DNA from: Methylocystaceae bacterium
GTDB lineage: Bacteria; Pseudomonadota; Alphaproteobacteria; Rhodospirillales; Terasakiellaceae
Direction of reading: 5' to 3'
Assembly (NCBI GenBank): GCA_013373205.1
Contig: JABXIG010000020.1
Span: 1 to 64,000 of the forward strand
DNA length: 64,000 nucleotides
Part shown: piece after piece, positions 8,266 to 18,307 of the stretch
Position numbering within the stretch: position 1 is the first letter of the stretch
Layout of the letters: each line of letters starts with the position of its first letter
Program-made: the position numbers and the translations under genes
Notes under the pieces: model-generated
The model's input: only the letters and a program-made list of their open reading frames with translations
What the model was told of the DNA's origin: nothing
Database searches by the model: none

Positions 8266-8909
8266 AAACTCTCACTTGGCAGGTTTCATTATGCAAAAAT
8301 CGATAAATTCTAGATCAGAAGAAAAAGCGGTTTAGAAAAAAATAAGTAATAATATGCCTCAAGGACAAGATTTCCTAGTCAGGTACGTCTGCATCATTTT
8401 GTAACGGTTGAATGTCACGGCACTTCACCAAGTTTCATTATCGAACGAACGACAAATCAGAAAATGATCTCCCATGCGCAGGACCTTATTGTGGGCGCTT
8501 ACGGGACAAAAACAAAAATCAAACAAGTATATTTATTAATACCCTACAAGCCCTTGCTTCGAAGGCTTAAATCAAATTCGACGCGATATCTTACAACGAG
8601 TGTTTGATGCCCCGATTGTAAAGCTAAGAAAATAGGTATTTCATCAGGCACTCAGTCTTTATTTCGTGTCGTTTAGCCATTCCTCAGAATTTTGTAGAAT
8701 GAGGTAGGTTGACGAACAACGAATTTAGGCACAAATCATCCCTTCAGTATTCATTCGAAATCGCGCAATTCCGCTGAAATTTCAGCGTGACCATATTTCG
8801 AAACTGAAAAATCTCACTAAATAACCCGCTTGCGCTACGGGATGTTAAAAAATGCCGGAGTTCATCCCTGTTTAGATGCAGGATGCAATGCACGGCCGAA
8901 AGAACCTTT

Positions 8910-10145
8910 ATGCAATCTATTAATTTTAAGGCGCTTGGCCTCTCTGAGCCACTGTTGCTTGCGCTAAAAGAACAACAATTTGAAACGCCTACGCCCATTC
9001 AAGAACAATCAATTCCTTCTCTTTTAAATAAATGTGACTTATTAGGCATCGCACAGACCGGAACGGGCAAGACGGCAGCTTTCAGCCTACCCATATTACA
9101 TGAACTCGGCGAAGATTGGGAGCCACCTGCGCCCAAGTTTCCCTTAAGCATCATTCTTGCCCCTACCCGAGAACTCGCCATTCAAATTGGTGAATCCATT
9201 GAAATTTTCGGGCGGCATCTCCCTGTTCGACATACTGTTATTTTTGGTGGTGTGAGCCAAAAACACCAGGTTAAGGCTCTTCATCGCGGTGTTGATATTG
9301 TTGTTGCAACACCTGGGCGTCTTTTGGACCTTATGAATCAAGGGCATATTTCACTAAAACACATTTGGCATTTTGTATTGGACGAAGCCGACCGCATGCT
9401 GGATATGGGCTTCATCCATGATGTTAAAAAAATCATTGCTGTGCTGCCCAAAGAACGCCAAACCCTGTTCTTTTCCGCAACCATGCCCAAATCAGTTTCC
9501 GGACTTGCCAACAGCATACTGAAGGACCCTATCCGTATTGAGATAACACCACAATCTACACCGGTTGAACGCATTGACCAAAGTGTATACTACGTGTCAG
9601 CTGCGGATAAAAATGTATTGTTGACTGGTATCTTAGGCGATAAGTCCATAAAAAAATCCATCGTCTTTACGCGAACAAAACACCGTGCCAACCGTGTAGC
9701 ACAACAGCTTCAAAAGGCGGGTATCACCTCCGCAGCTATTCATGGCAATAAATCGCAAGGGGCACGGCAAAAAGCACTTAAAAGCTTCAGTAGCGGTGAA
9801 GTCCGGGTTTTAGTAGCTACCGACATAGCTGCACGAGGCATTGACATCGACAATGTCAGCCATGTCATTAACTTCGAGCTTCCCAATATCGCCGAAGATT
9901 ACGTCCACCGTATCGGTCGAACAGCAAGAGCTGGTGCATCCGGTGCTGCAATTTCAATGTGTGACCCAGGTGAACAAACTTACCTTCGTGATATTGAAAA
10001 ACTGATGCAGCACCAACTTGATGTTGTAGGTGGTCAACCGTCTCAAGACGAGTCCAAACCGACTAAACGCGATCCACGACAATCCTCGAAGCGCCCAGCA
10101 AAATCGAAACGATACCGAGGTAAACCGAAAGTACGTGCAGCGTAA
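8910..10145 (+). CDS. rhlE: DEAD-box RNA helicase, RhlE-like
   Basis: AQTGTGKT, PTRELAIQI, DEADRMLD, SATMP, RGIDIDNVSHVIN, HRIGRTARAG. Confidence 0.92.
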   Translation: MQSINFKALGLSEPLLLALKEQQFETPTPIQEQSIPSLLNKCDLLGIAQTGTGKTAAFSLPILHELGEDWEPPAPKFPLSIILAPTRELAIQIGESIEIFGRHLPVRHTVIFGGVSQKHQVKALHRGVDIVVATPGRLLDLMNQGHISLKHIWHFVLDEADRMLDMGFIHDVKKIIAVLPKERQTLFFSATMPKSVSGLANSILKDPIRIEITPQSTPVERIDQSVYYVSAADKNVLLTGILGDKSIKKSIVFTRTKHRANRVAQQLQKAGITSAAIHGNKSQGARQKALKSFSSGEVRVLVATDIAARGIDIDNVSHVINFELPNIAEDYVHRIGRTARAGASGAAISMCDPGEQTYLRDIEKLMQHQLDVVGGQPSQDESKPTKRDPRQSSKRPAKSKRYRGKPKVRAA

Positions 10146-10421
10146 TTTGCTTTAAACATGTGAGATCATAAAAAAATAGAGAAAACAATAGAATACAGAT
10201 CAGTCACATTCCGCCCTGAACTGGGCAACGCCAAATGAATTTGCTCCATCTTGTTCTGGGGTGGCCCGGAACAAGATGGACAGAACGGTAGTTACATGCC
10301 GCCACGCCTAATTCACTGACTCCTCGCTGGTATCAATTATGGGAGAGGAGCAACTATTTTGTTTTTGTGAACAGGCCTGAAACAAGTGATTAACCACCTG
10401 AATACAAAGTCCCTAATGGCA

Positions 10422-11534
10422 TCACTCGTCAGACAATTCATTCGTGATGTTTTGAAGAATTTCAGGCATGAAAATTTTCAAATAGGCCGTATTTGATAAA
10501 TGTGAAGCGCGATCATCTTCTCTAAAGATTTCATTTATATTGAAAGAGCTATAGCGCTGCTGAAAGTTTTCTGAGAAATCAATCAGGGTGATTTTGTCGC
10601 TATATTCATGGCTCTGAACAACGCTTTCATACAAAGCCTTCGTATAATTCTTGTAATTTTCGTCTTTAAAAACGTCCAGATGTCCCCGGTGAGGATGAGA
10701 AATCAAAAAGAGATGCTTGACCTCATTTCCAGCAAAGACTTCATCGATATACCCCTGAATAGTTTCCTGAAAAGCACGGGTTTCTTCTTCGCTGATATCT
10801 TTTGCAATTGGACGGATGATTTCATTCCAGCCACAGCGTTTCTTTTGCTTATGTTCACGAATATCCAGTCGCAATGCCAACATGTGATAAAGACGGGTTA
10901 ACCCCAAAGCATCCTGTCGCATAATTTTTTGGTTTTCCAGATAGCGTTGGGTGCTGAAAATTTCCTTGGAATAAATATTTTCTGGTTTTACTGCAATAAG
11001 ATGACCATTTGCCTCTTTTTCGAGCTTAGAAGCATAGCGGCAAAGTTCATCCCCAACATCGGTTTGATCTATGATGGCCGCGACATATGTTGGTTTGAAA
11101 TTAAAGTCCTGTCGCAAGACCTGAAGCTGTACAGTCATGGGTGACGGGGCAAAAGAAGGAATACCTGCATTAATAACATTCAGGTTATTGTCAGCCCCAA
11201 ACTGTTTCAACAAAAGATCAACGCCTTCTGCATGGTTGATCTGATCCGCCCATGAATCACCTTGAAACAGCAGAGTTTCAGGGAGTTCTTTGTCGTAAAT
11301 GGTTTTAAATAGAAGGTCAGTTTTATGGTCGTTATAATTACTGTCATGGCCTTCAAAGTATTTTAGATGATGAAGCTTGTTGTGATAGGTTTCATAAAAT
11401 TCGACCACATCATTATTTAGCTGCAGGTACTTGTTTAATGTCTTGTTCTGAAAATAAAACTGAAGACCAAGCTCAATCAAAACTAACGAAACTAAGAGAC
11501 TTATCCCAATTAAAACTAAGTTTTTGCTTTTCAC
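10422..11534 (-). CDS. SGNH/GDSL hydrolase-like protein with N-terminal TM anchor
   Basis: LLFQGDSWADQ, NAGIPSFAPSPM, DDRASHLSNTAY; N-terminal hydrophobic helix. Confidence 0.65.
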   Translation of the reverse strand: MKSKNLVLIGISLLVSLVLIELGLQFYFQNKTLNKYLQLNNDVVEFYETYHNKLHHLKYFEGHDSNYNDHKTDLLFKTIYDKELPETLLFQGDSWADQINHAEGVDLLLKQFGADNNLNVINAGIPSFAPSPMTVQLQVLRQDFNFKPTYVAAIIDQTDVGDELCRYASKLEKEANGHLIAVKPENIYSKEIFSTQRYLENQKIMRQDALGLTRLYHMLALRLDIREHKQKKRCGWNEIIRPIAKDISEEETRAFQETIQGYIDEVFAGNEVKHLFLISHPHRGHLDVFKDENYKNYTKALYESVVQSHEYSDKITLIDFSENFQQRYSSFNINEIFREDDRASHLSNTAYLKIFMPEILQNITNELSDE

Positions 11535-11644
11535 GCTCTTTCCCCGATGCCTGATTTTTCATGATTAGATTTTTACAGGAAGAAATTAAAAGCCGCAACT
11601 GGTTGTCTGCGCCCTATAAATCCCGTGCATACCATATAAATTTT

Positions 11645-11672
11645 CTGTCACACTTCTGTTACAATCTGTCAC
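11645..11672 (+). promoter_or_regulatory. candidate Pho box (three CTGTYAC direct repeats)
   Basis: CTGTCAC-ACTT-CTGTTAC-AAT-CTGTCAC. Confidence 0.5.
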
Positions 11673-11759
11673 AAAAATTGGGTTGTTTCGCAGGTGCAAA
11701 AATGGAATTATCCCTATATCATAAAGTTCTGAACTACGATTGATGACATGAGGATCAAC

Positions 11760-12209
11760 ATGAAAAAATTACTTTTGGCTGCCTGCGTTACCGTTGCAAC
11801 GGGTATGGGCATTTCTTATAGCTATGAAGCCGTAGCTGCTGAAAACAATCCGGCGATTGTCCATCGTCAAAGCACCTATCAAGTTGTCGCCGGTCATATG
11901 GGGTCTCTAAAATCTATTTTGTTCCTGGGTGGATCTGGTGATGCGGCCTATCATGCTGGCGCGATCAAATCCGCTTTTGAACATATGGGCAATGCGTACC
12001 CAGCCGGTTCTGATAAAGGCGAAACCAAAGCCAAAGCCGAAATCTGGGAAGATATGGACGGTTTTAAGCAAAAAGGCAAAGAAGCATATGGCGCAACTCT
12101 GAAACTGGTTGAAGCCACAGCTGGCGACGATAAAGGCGCACAAATTGAAGCCTTTAAAGCCCTTGGCGGTGCCTGTAAGGCCTGTCACAAAAACTACCGT
12201 GCGAAATAA
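11760..12209 (+). CDS. cycP: cytochrome c'
   Basis: signal peptide, C-terminal CKACHKNYR haem motif, four-helix cytochrome c'-like sequence. Confidence 0.85.
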   Translation: MKKLLLAACVTVATGMGISYSYEAVAAENNPAIVHRQSTYQVVAGHMGSLKSILFLGGSGDAAYHAGAIKSAFEHMGNAYPAGSDKGETKAKAEIWEDMDGFKQKGKEAYGATLKLVEATAGDDKGAQIEAFKALGGACKACHKNYRAK

Positions 12210-12220
12210 ATAACGCTATC

Positions 12221-12257
12221 AATGCGGACAGGGCATATGCTCTGTCCGCATTTTTGT
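12221..12257 (+). terminator. rho-independent terminator after cytochrome c'
   Basis: atgcggacag...ctgtccgcat followed by ttttt. Confidence 0.85.
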
Positions 12258-12288
12258 TTTCCTGTAAATAACAGAGGTCTTTATAGCC

Positions 12289-12966
12289 ATGACCCAAAAA
12301 CATATCCCTGCATGGGACATCCCCACACGTCTGTTTCACTGGCTTTTGGTTGCCTTGATCGCATCGGCCTATCTGACATATGAATTTGGCGATGTCACCA
12401 TGACCTATCATATGTGGAACGGTTATGCCATTTTGACCTTGTGCCTCTATCGCCTTCTGTGGGGGCTGATCGGGTCCAACACAGCACGTTTTAGCCAATT
12501 TATCAAAGGCCCCGGTGCGATCATTGGTTATCTTAAATCGGCGCGCACAGCCACACCACAAAAATTCCTTGGTCACAATCCAGCAGGTGCCTTGATGGTC
12601 CTGGTGTTACTGGCCTTAATTATCGGCCAAGGCAGCATGGGGTTATTTACCACCGATGAAATTTTAGTAGAAGGCCCACTTGTCTTTTTGGCCTCAAGTG
12701 ACTGGGTCGACCTTGCCGGTAGCCTGCACCGCATCGGCTTTTGGGTCATCATGGGCTTTGTTGCCTTACACGTAGTTGCCGCTTTCTTTTATCTGTTTGT
12801 CAAAAAAGAAAATCTGATTCGTCCTATGGTCACAGGGAACAAAGAAGCTGAAAGTGTCCCCGCTGGTGAAACTTTACAACCACGCTCGCCCCTTCTTGCC
12901 CTGATCTGTCTTGCCATTTCAGCGGGTGTGGTCTGGTTTGCGGTAAATATTGGCGCTTATCTCTGA
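12289..12966 (+). CDS. cytochrome b561 family protein
   Basis: WDIPTRLFHWLLVALI, RLLWGLIGSNTARF, GSLHRIGFWVIMGFVALHVVA. Confidence 0.88.
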   Translation: MTQKHIPAWDIPTRLFHWLLVALIASAYLTYEFGDVTMTYHMWNGYAILTLCLYRLLWGLIGSNTARFSQFIKGPGAIIGYLKSARTATPQKFLGHNPAGALMVLVLLALIIGQGSMGLFTTDEILVEGPLVFLASSDWVDLAGSLHRIGFWVIMGFVALHVVAAFFYLFVKKENLIRPMVTGNKEAESVPAGETLQPRSPLLALICLAISAGVVWFAVNIGAYL

Positions 12967-14174
12967 CGCCCCAGAATAAACCAGATGAAGGCGATAACCT
13001 GTAAGCCTAAGAACAGGCCGAATGCGGCCTGATAGGCTTCAGGAGCATAGCCGCCATCAGATGTCACCTCCCACAGGTTAATCACCTGACCGCTGGTCGA
13101 TTGCAGGATAAAGATCGAGATAAAGACCATCAAATTGATCGCCGTATTCACCCGACCAGCCAGATGAGTGGCAAAATGCTGTGACAAAACGGCATATTGC
13201 AAAATTCCGGTGGTACCAAAGAAGCCAAAGGCAATCCAGATCACGGGCCAATCTGCGGCCCATTCAAAAATGATCCCGGCCTGCACAAACATAAAGATAA
13301 ACAAACCAAGACCCGCAATGTTAATTGTCTTAAACCCATGACGCCCCAGCCGTTCACTTAACGCACCCAGCCCAAGAAATCCGGCAACCATGGCAGCGGC
13401 AATCCAGAAAAGTTGTCCGGCGACCGCACTTCGTTCCAACCCGGCAATATCATGATGCCACGGGCCTGCCCACAGACTTTGGATCGAGATAAAAGACGCC
13501 TGACTCATCATCGTAATGGGGGCCACGCGCCAGAAAAAACGGCTGGTAAAGACTTCACGCACCCCGGCCATTTGTTCTTTAATCGTGGTTTTATGGTCCG
13601 GTCGTTTGCTGGATGGAACCAGCAAATAAACCAGTACCGCGCTGATAATAGTCAACCCGGCCAAGCCCCAAAAGCCACCGCGCCAACCAACTTCTGCCAC
13701 GACCAACTGGGTCGGTGCTGTCCCGGTCAAAGCCCCTAGCCCACCAGCCGCCATGATAAAGCCATTGACCAGCGGCAGTTTTCCCGGCTCGTAAAACACA
13801 GTGAAGGCTTTGAATGACGCCATCAAACAGGCCGAGACCCCAAACCCGATCAAGGCACGCCCTGCAATCAGGCTGGTACTATCTTCGGCCATGGCGAAAA
13901 AGACTGCCCCAAGGGCAGCAAAGATCAACAGGCTGGATTCCACAAGACGAGGTCCATATTTATCCAGTAAAACCCCTAACGGAATTTGAAAAGCGGCAAA
14001 GGTTAAAAAATAAGACGCCGTCAACAACCCTAAAATATCCGGACCCAACCCCAGATCATTGACCAGATCCGGTGCGATCACCGCATTGACCACACGATAC
14101 AGGTAGGACAGGAAATAACCGAATGCAAAAGGGACAAAAACCCTAAAGACCATCGCCATCGGACTGTGCGTCAT
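12957..14174 (-). CDS. MFS transporter
   Basis: 12-TM-like hydrophobic protein; LLDKYGPR, GRALIGFGVSACLMA. Confidence 0.88.
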   Translation of the reverse strand: MTHSPMAMVFRVFVPFAFGYFLSYLYRVVNAVIAPDLVNDLGLGPDILGLLTASYFLTFAAFQIPLGVLLDKYGPRLVESSLLIFAALGAVFFAMAEDSTSLIAGRALIGFGVSACLMASFKAFTVFYEPGKLPLVNGFIMAAGGLGALTGTAPTQLVVAEVGWRGGFWGLAGLTIISAVLVYLLVPSSKRPDHKTTIKEQMAGVREVFTSRFFWRVAPITMMSQASFISIQSLWAGPWHHDIAGLERSAVAGQLFWIAAAMVAGFLGLGALSERLGRHGFKTINIAGLGLFIFMFVQAGIIFEWAADWPVIWIAFGFFGTTGILQYAVLSQHFATHLAGRVNTAINLMVFISIFILQSTSGQVINLWEVTSDGGYAPEAYQAAFGLFLGLQVIAFIWFILGRQR

Positions 14175-14248
14175 CTCAATACTCCGTTAAAATCAGGGCA
14201 GTGAATATGACGGGTTGTCCAAATTGTTTCAATCGCAATAATTACGTA

Positions 14249-15430
14249 CTAGCCAGTAAGACCATCAATGCGCGGTTTCAAAAGGATCGGCAAATAGACA
14301 ATCGCAAATAGACCATATCCCAAGACCCATAACGCACCCGATAACACAATCATTTCAGAAGTATCAGCAAGAACACGCAAAATCGCAGAAGCAATAACCA
14401 GCACATAGGACAAAACGGTTAGCCCCGAGGCTTTTAGTTCCCGCCCGGAATGTCCCAATGCCGCGCGTGAAGCAACCGCCAGAACCAGCAGGCCAATCCC
14501 CCCTGTCGTCAACGCATGAATGCCAGCCATTGAGTCAACAGTACCGGTTAATTCTGATAGCGCTTTCAGACCAAAGCCAATGGGCAACCAGATATAAGCC
14601 ACATGTAAAATCCACACAATCGGATCAAAATAGCTGCTTAATGATTTCCAGCCAATCATCCGGATAAATAAAATCAAGGAACAAAACCCGGATAAACCGC
14701 CAGTCAGACTTTCTTCAAAACCAAAGAGCTGGGTTGCGGCAAGGGTGGGCATTACCATCAGTAATGATATGTCTGTCCAAGCAGGTGTGGCACAGATTGC
14801 GTCTTGATCACCGCGTTGACGCAGGGCATTTTGTGTAAATGCAGGGACAACACGCCCCCCGATCAAAGCGGCAAGTGTGGCGATCATATAAATCCCCGCA
14901 TGCAAGGCATTATTAGGCTCATAAAAATGATAGCCCAGATTTGTTGCGACCAATCCCAGAAAGATGGCCAAGATGACATAATTTCGCACGTTACGCGCCG
15001 TAATAATCATACGCGCAACAATAATGGTAAGAACGGGCAGGAACAACACATCCAGATAAGCCAGCGTTTCAAACCGCTTGTCCAGTTCTGCCATGAACAT
15101 ACCGATCCGGCCCACAATCCAAAGCAAAACAAACAAGGCCAATTTCAAACCGACGGGACTGTCCACATTGGTCCATTTGGGCACCGCTGCCATCATGAAC
15201 CCGGCAATTGCCGCACCTGCAAATCCATAGAGCATCTCATGGGCGTGCCACTGACTGCCAAGCTCTATCTCGCCTTCAAATGCCAAGAGCCACAGGGGCA
15301 GCAACACAACTGCCGATAAAGCCGTCAGCAAAAAAAACGGTCGATGGCCTGCTGAAAGAATAGTAGGCCCTTGATATTTCTGAACAGGCTCGTGGATAGG
15401 GGAGGATGTCTGCGACATAGATTGGTTCAC
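14249..15430 (-). CDS. nnrS: NnrS family protein
   Basis: GHRPFFLL, WHAHEMLYGFAGAAIAGFMM, HALTTGGIGLLVLAVASRAALGHSGR. Confidence 0.93.
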   Translation of the reverse strand: MNQSMSQTSSPIHEPVQKYQGPTILSAGHRPFFLLTALSAVVLLPLWLLAFEGEIELGSQWHAHEMLYGFAGAAIAGFMMAAVPKWTNVDSPVGLKLALFVLLWIVGRIGMFMAELDKRFETLAYLDVLFLPVLTIIVARMIITARNVRNYVILAIFLGLVATNLGYHFYEPNNALHAGIYMIATLAALIGGRVVPAFTQNALRQRGDQDAICATPAWTDISLLMVMPTLAATQLFGFEESLTGGLSGFCSLILFIRMIGWKSLSSYFDPIVWILHVAYIWLPIGFGLKALSELTGTVDSMAGIHALTTGGIGLLVLAVASRAALGHSGRELKASGLTVLSYVLVIASAILRVLADTSEMIVLSGALWVLGYGLFAIVYLPILLKPRIDGLTG

Positions 15431-15489
15431 TTTAACGACAATTTTGGGGGATATAATACCGAATTTAAATGTGCCTTAAAATGAGTTCA

Positions 15490-15503
15490 TTGACTTCTAT
15501 CAA
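15490..15503. promoter_or_regulatory. FNR/Dnr/NnrR-type CRP-family binding site
   Basis: TTGAC-TTCT-ATCAA, 60 bp upstream of nnrS. Confidence 0.65.
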
Positions 15504-15556
15504 TGCTCTTTCCATACTGCGCGCAATTGACAATACATCTAACACATGAGAGATCC

Positions 15557-16189
15557 ATGAAAGCTACCATCATCCCGGTCACTTCTTTTGCCCAAAACTG
15601 TTCTCTCATCTGGTGTGAAGACACCATGAAGGGCTGCCTAGTGGACCCCGGAGGGGACATGGATACCTTGATGGATGCCGTTGAAAAAGAAGGCATTACG
15701 CTGGAAAAAATCCTCTGCACCCATGGCCATCTGGATCATGTCGGTGCGGTCGCTGAAATCGCCGCAAAGAAAGACCTACCCATTGAAGGCCCCCATCAGG
15801 GTGATGATTTCTGGATTGATGGGCTGGCAGATCAAGCCCAACAGTTCGGCTTCCCAAAATCCGAAAGCTTCACCCCGACCCGTTGGCTCAACGATGGGGA
15901 CGAAGTCACGTTTGGCAACGTCACCTTGCAGGTCCTGCACTGTCCCGGCCACACACCGGGTCATGTGGTATTTTTTGATAAAGAAACCCGCGTTGCCATC
16001 GTTGGCGATGTGCTGTTCCAGGGTTCCATAGGACGCACCGATTTCCCCAAAGGTAATCACGCCGACCTGATAAACGCCATCAAAACCAAGCTATTCCCCC
16101 TAGGCGACGACGTCGTCTTCATCCCTGGCCACGGCCCGCTTTCAACAATTGGCGATGAAAAACGCAGCAATCCGTTTTTGCAGGGGTGA
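15557..16189 (+). CDS. MBL-fold metallo-hydrolase (glyoxalase II-like)
   Basis: [41 protein letters not shown]. Confidence 0.9.
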   Translation: MKATIIPVTSFAQNCSLIWCEDTMKGCLVDPGGDMDTLMDAVEKEGITLEKILCTHGHLDHVGAVAEIAAKKDLPIEGPHQGDDFWIDGLADQAQQFGFPKSESFTPTRWLNDGDEVTFGNVTLQVLHCPGHTPGHVVFFDKETRVAIVGDVLFQGSIGRTDFPKGNHADLINAIKTKLFPLGDDVVFIPGHGPLSTIGDEKRSNPFLQG

Positions 16190-16261
16190 TGGTTAACATA
16201 TTTGTCACCCCCATATACAGCGTCCCATGCCACCGATTAGACATCAGATAGACAAAACGCC

Positions 16262-16948
16262 TCACAACAAGCCCGTACTCTTAAAACTGTAATAGCCTTT
16301 TCGCCCAACAATGACATGATCGTGTAGTTCGATGCTTAGAGGTTTGGCAATGTCACGGATGCGTTTGGTCATATCGATGTCGCTGAAAGATGGGGTGGTG
16401 TCGCCGCTGGGATGGTTATGCACCATAATTAAGGCACTGGCTTCCAGTTCAAGAGCGCGTTTGATGACTTCACGCGGATAAACAGGTGTGTGATCGATGG
16501 TGCCACGTTGTTGAAGCTCATCAGCGATCAAAACGTTTTTGCGATTAAGGTATAAAAGCCGGAACTGTTCCACGCCATGGTATGCCATGCTCGCACGGCA
16601 ATAATCCAGCAGCATCTGCCAGCTGGACAGCACCGGTTTGTTGATCACCTGTTCCTGCAATAATTTATGGGCAGAGGCTTCGGCCGCTTTTAAAGCACAG
16701 ACCGCCGCCTCGCCTAATCCATCTTCCAGTGCAAGAGTTGCAGGATCAGCACTGACAACATCGGCAAAGCTGCCATAGGTTTCGATCAGCCGTTTTGCCA
16801 ACGGTTTCACATCCCCGCGTGGCTTGGCCCCGAAAAGCAACAATTCGATCAATTCATAATCATGCAGCGCCTTGGCGCCCGATTTTAAAAACCGTTCACG
16901 CAACCGTTTGCGATGGCCGATATAATGGGGTTTCTCACTCACGTCCAT
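16262..16948 (-). CDS. radC: RadC family (JAB/MPN) protein
   Basis: HNHPSGDTTPSFSDIDMTKRI, LELHDHVIVG-like C-terminus. Confidence 0.93.
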   Translation of the reverse strand: MDVSEKPHYIGHRKRLRERFLKSGAKALHDYELIELLLFGAKPRGDVKPLAKRLIETYGSFADVVSADPATLALEDGLGEAAVCALKAAEASAHKLLQEQVINKPVLSSWQMLLDYCRASMAYHGVEQFRLLYLNRKNVLIADELQQRGTIDHTPVYPREVIKRALELEASALIMVHNHPSGDTTPSFSDIDMTKRIRDIAKPLSIELHDHVIVGRKGYYSFKSTGLL

Positions 16949-16990
16949 GCCTCCTTCTATTTGAAAAAGGCTATGAACAGATTTGGGAAG

Positions 16991-18160
16991 TTATTTCATA
17001 CTCGGAAGCGTATCTTTTACAAAATTCACAAATCCATCGTCATAAGTATAAACTTTAGGCAACTTGTGCATCCCGACGAAAGGAAAGACTTGTTGCACCT
17101 TATCCTGCAAGTGCTTCTGCGCCCCTTTTTTATTTGAAATGAAATCAATATAAAAGATTTCTTTCTGCAAACCATCTTCTGCAGTTTCACAGAATTGTTT
17201 CAAGATATAGCGAATTAACGCATCTTCTTCTGGCATACTATAGCCAACAATAACTAATGCTTGGCTATCTCTCAAAACGCGAATAGCTTTTGAGAAAATT
17301 TCTTTAAAATATTGATCCGTATAATCTTGCTCTCTTGAAGGCAGTATCAACTTAGGAGGCATGCATTTGTTTTTGGCCGTAACCTTACGGTAATCAAACT
17401 CATAACTTTTCCCCTTCTTTATGATTTCAAATCCACCATTCAATTTAATTAAATTTGAAACTAGGTAATGGTCATGAATTTTAGTATCTAATTGAAAACC
17501 TTTGATTTTTTTAGGTGTAATCCCCCGATAAGTATAATTAAACAATGTATCATCAGGGCCGATACAGCTATCTAAAATATACTCAATCAAAAAATCATAG
17601 TTGGTAGAAATGAAATTCAAACGAATACCTTCAGCAACACCTTCTGCTCCAGTGCTATATCTACTGAATTTATTAAAAAAACCAATTATATCTTTTTGAT
17701 CACCACTCAATGGTCCATTTTGATCAAATTTATATGAATTTTTATTTAAAAAAATCTCAGGAGTAATCGTGTTGAAATACTTTTTAATGAGAAGAGATAT
17801 TTCTTCTTTTAGAATACGAACATTTTCACGATCAATATATCGAGACTGAATGTCAGGGTATTTTTCATTCATATCCAAAAAATAGATGATCGACTTAATC
17901 TCATCTAGTGACAAATCCGCGTGCGGATCATAACCTAGCTGTGCCCGCAAAGCATTTAAATCTTCATTTCCACAAAGATTTTTCTCTGGAATATTAAAGA
18001 GCTCCACGCCTGTAGGATAACTAAGGTCCCAACTTTTTGAAAAACCAGCACCACACCAAAACGTCATATTTTTCAATTGACGAAGTTTTTCAGCACCATT
18101 CCAAGCCAAATTCTTCGAAAGATATGATGTAAAAGCTTTAACGCAGTCCTTATTAGACAT
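16991..18160 (-). CDS. SIR2-family protein (putative NAD+-processing defence-type)
   Basis: FWCGAGFSKSWDLSYPTG, FISTNYDFLIEYIL, ALVIVGYSMPEEDALIRYIL. Confidence 0.8.
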   Translation of the reverse strand: MSNKDCVKAFTSYLSKNLAWNGAEKLRQLKNMTFWCGAGFSKSWDLSYPTGVELFNIPEKNLCGNEDLNALRAQLGYDPHADLSLDEIKSIIYFLDMNEKYPDIQSRYIDRENVRILKEEISLLIKKYFNTITPEIFLNKNSYKFDQNGPLSGDQKDIIGFFNKFSRYSTGAEGVAEGIRLNFISTNYDFLIEYILDSCIGPDDTLFNYTYRGITPKKIKGFQLDTKIHDHYLVSNLIKLNGGFEIIKKGKSYEFDYRKVTAKNKCMPPKLILPSREQDYTDQYFKEIFSKAIRVLRDSQALVIVGYSMPEEDALIRYILKQFCETAEDGLQKEIFYIDFISNKKGAQKHLQDKVQQVFPFVGMHKLPKVYTYDDGFVNFVKDTLPSMK

Positions 18161-18307
18161 GTATCCCCTCCATAGAAACGTATTTATTTAGAAATGGTTT
18201 AGCTTATCTAAACGCAGGAACGCAACTAAATAATATATCTCCAGAAAGCTATACAATCTTACAGAGCAGTCAATTAACCCCTTAGTCCATAAGGAAGTAA
18301 AATAATT

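Noticed and set aside
1-8300. Complete prophage
   Set aside because: No terminase, portal, capsid or integrase genes; only lysin/toxin-like and nuclease fragments
12957-14174. MFS gene as a specific nitrate/nitrite transporter (NarK)
   Set aside because: Clearly MFS, but no NarK signature I could confirm; substrate left open
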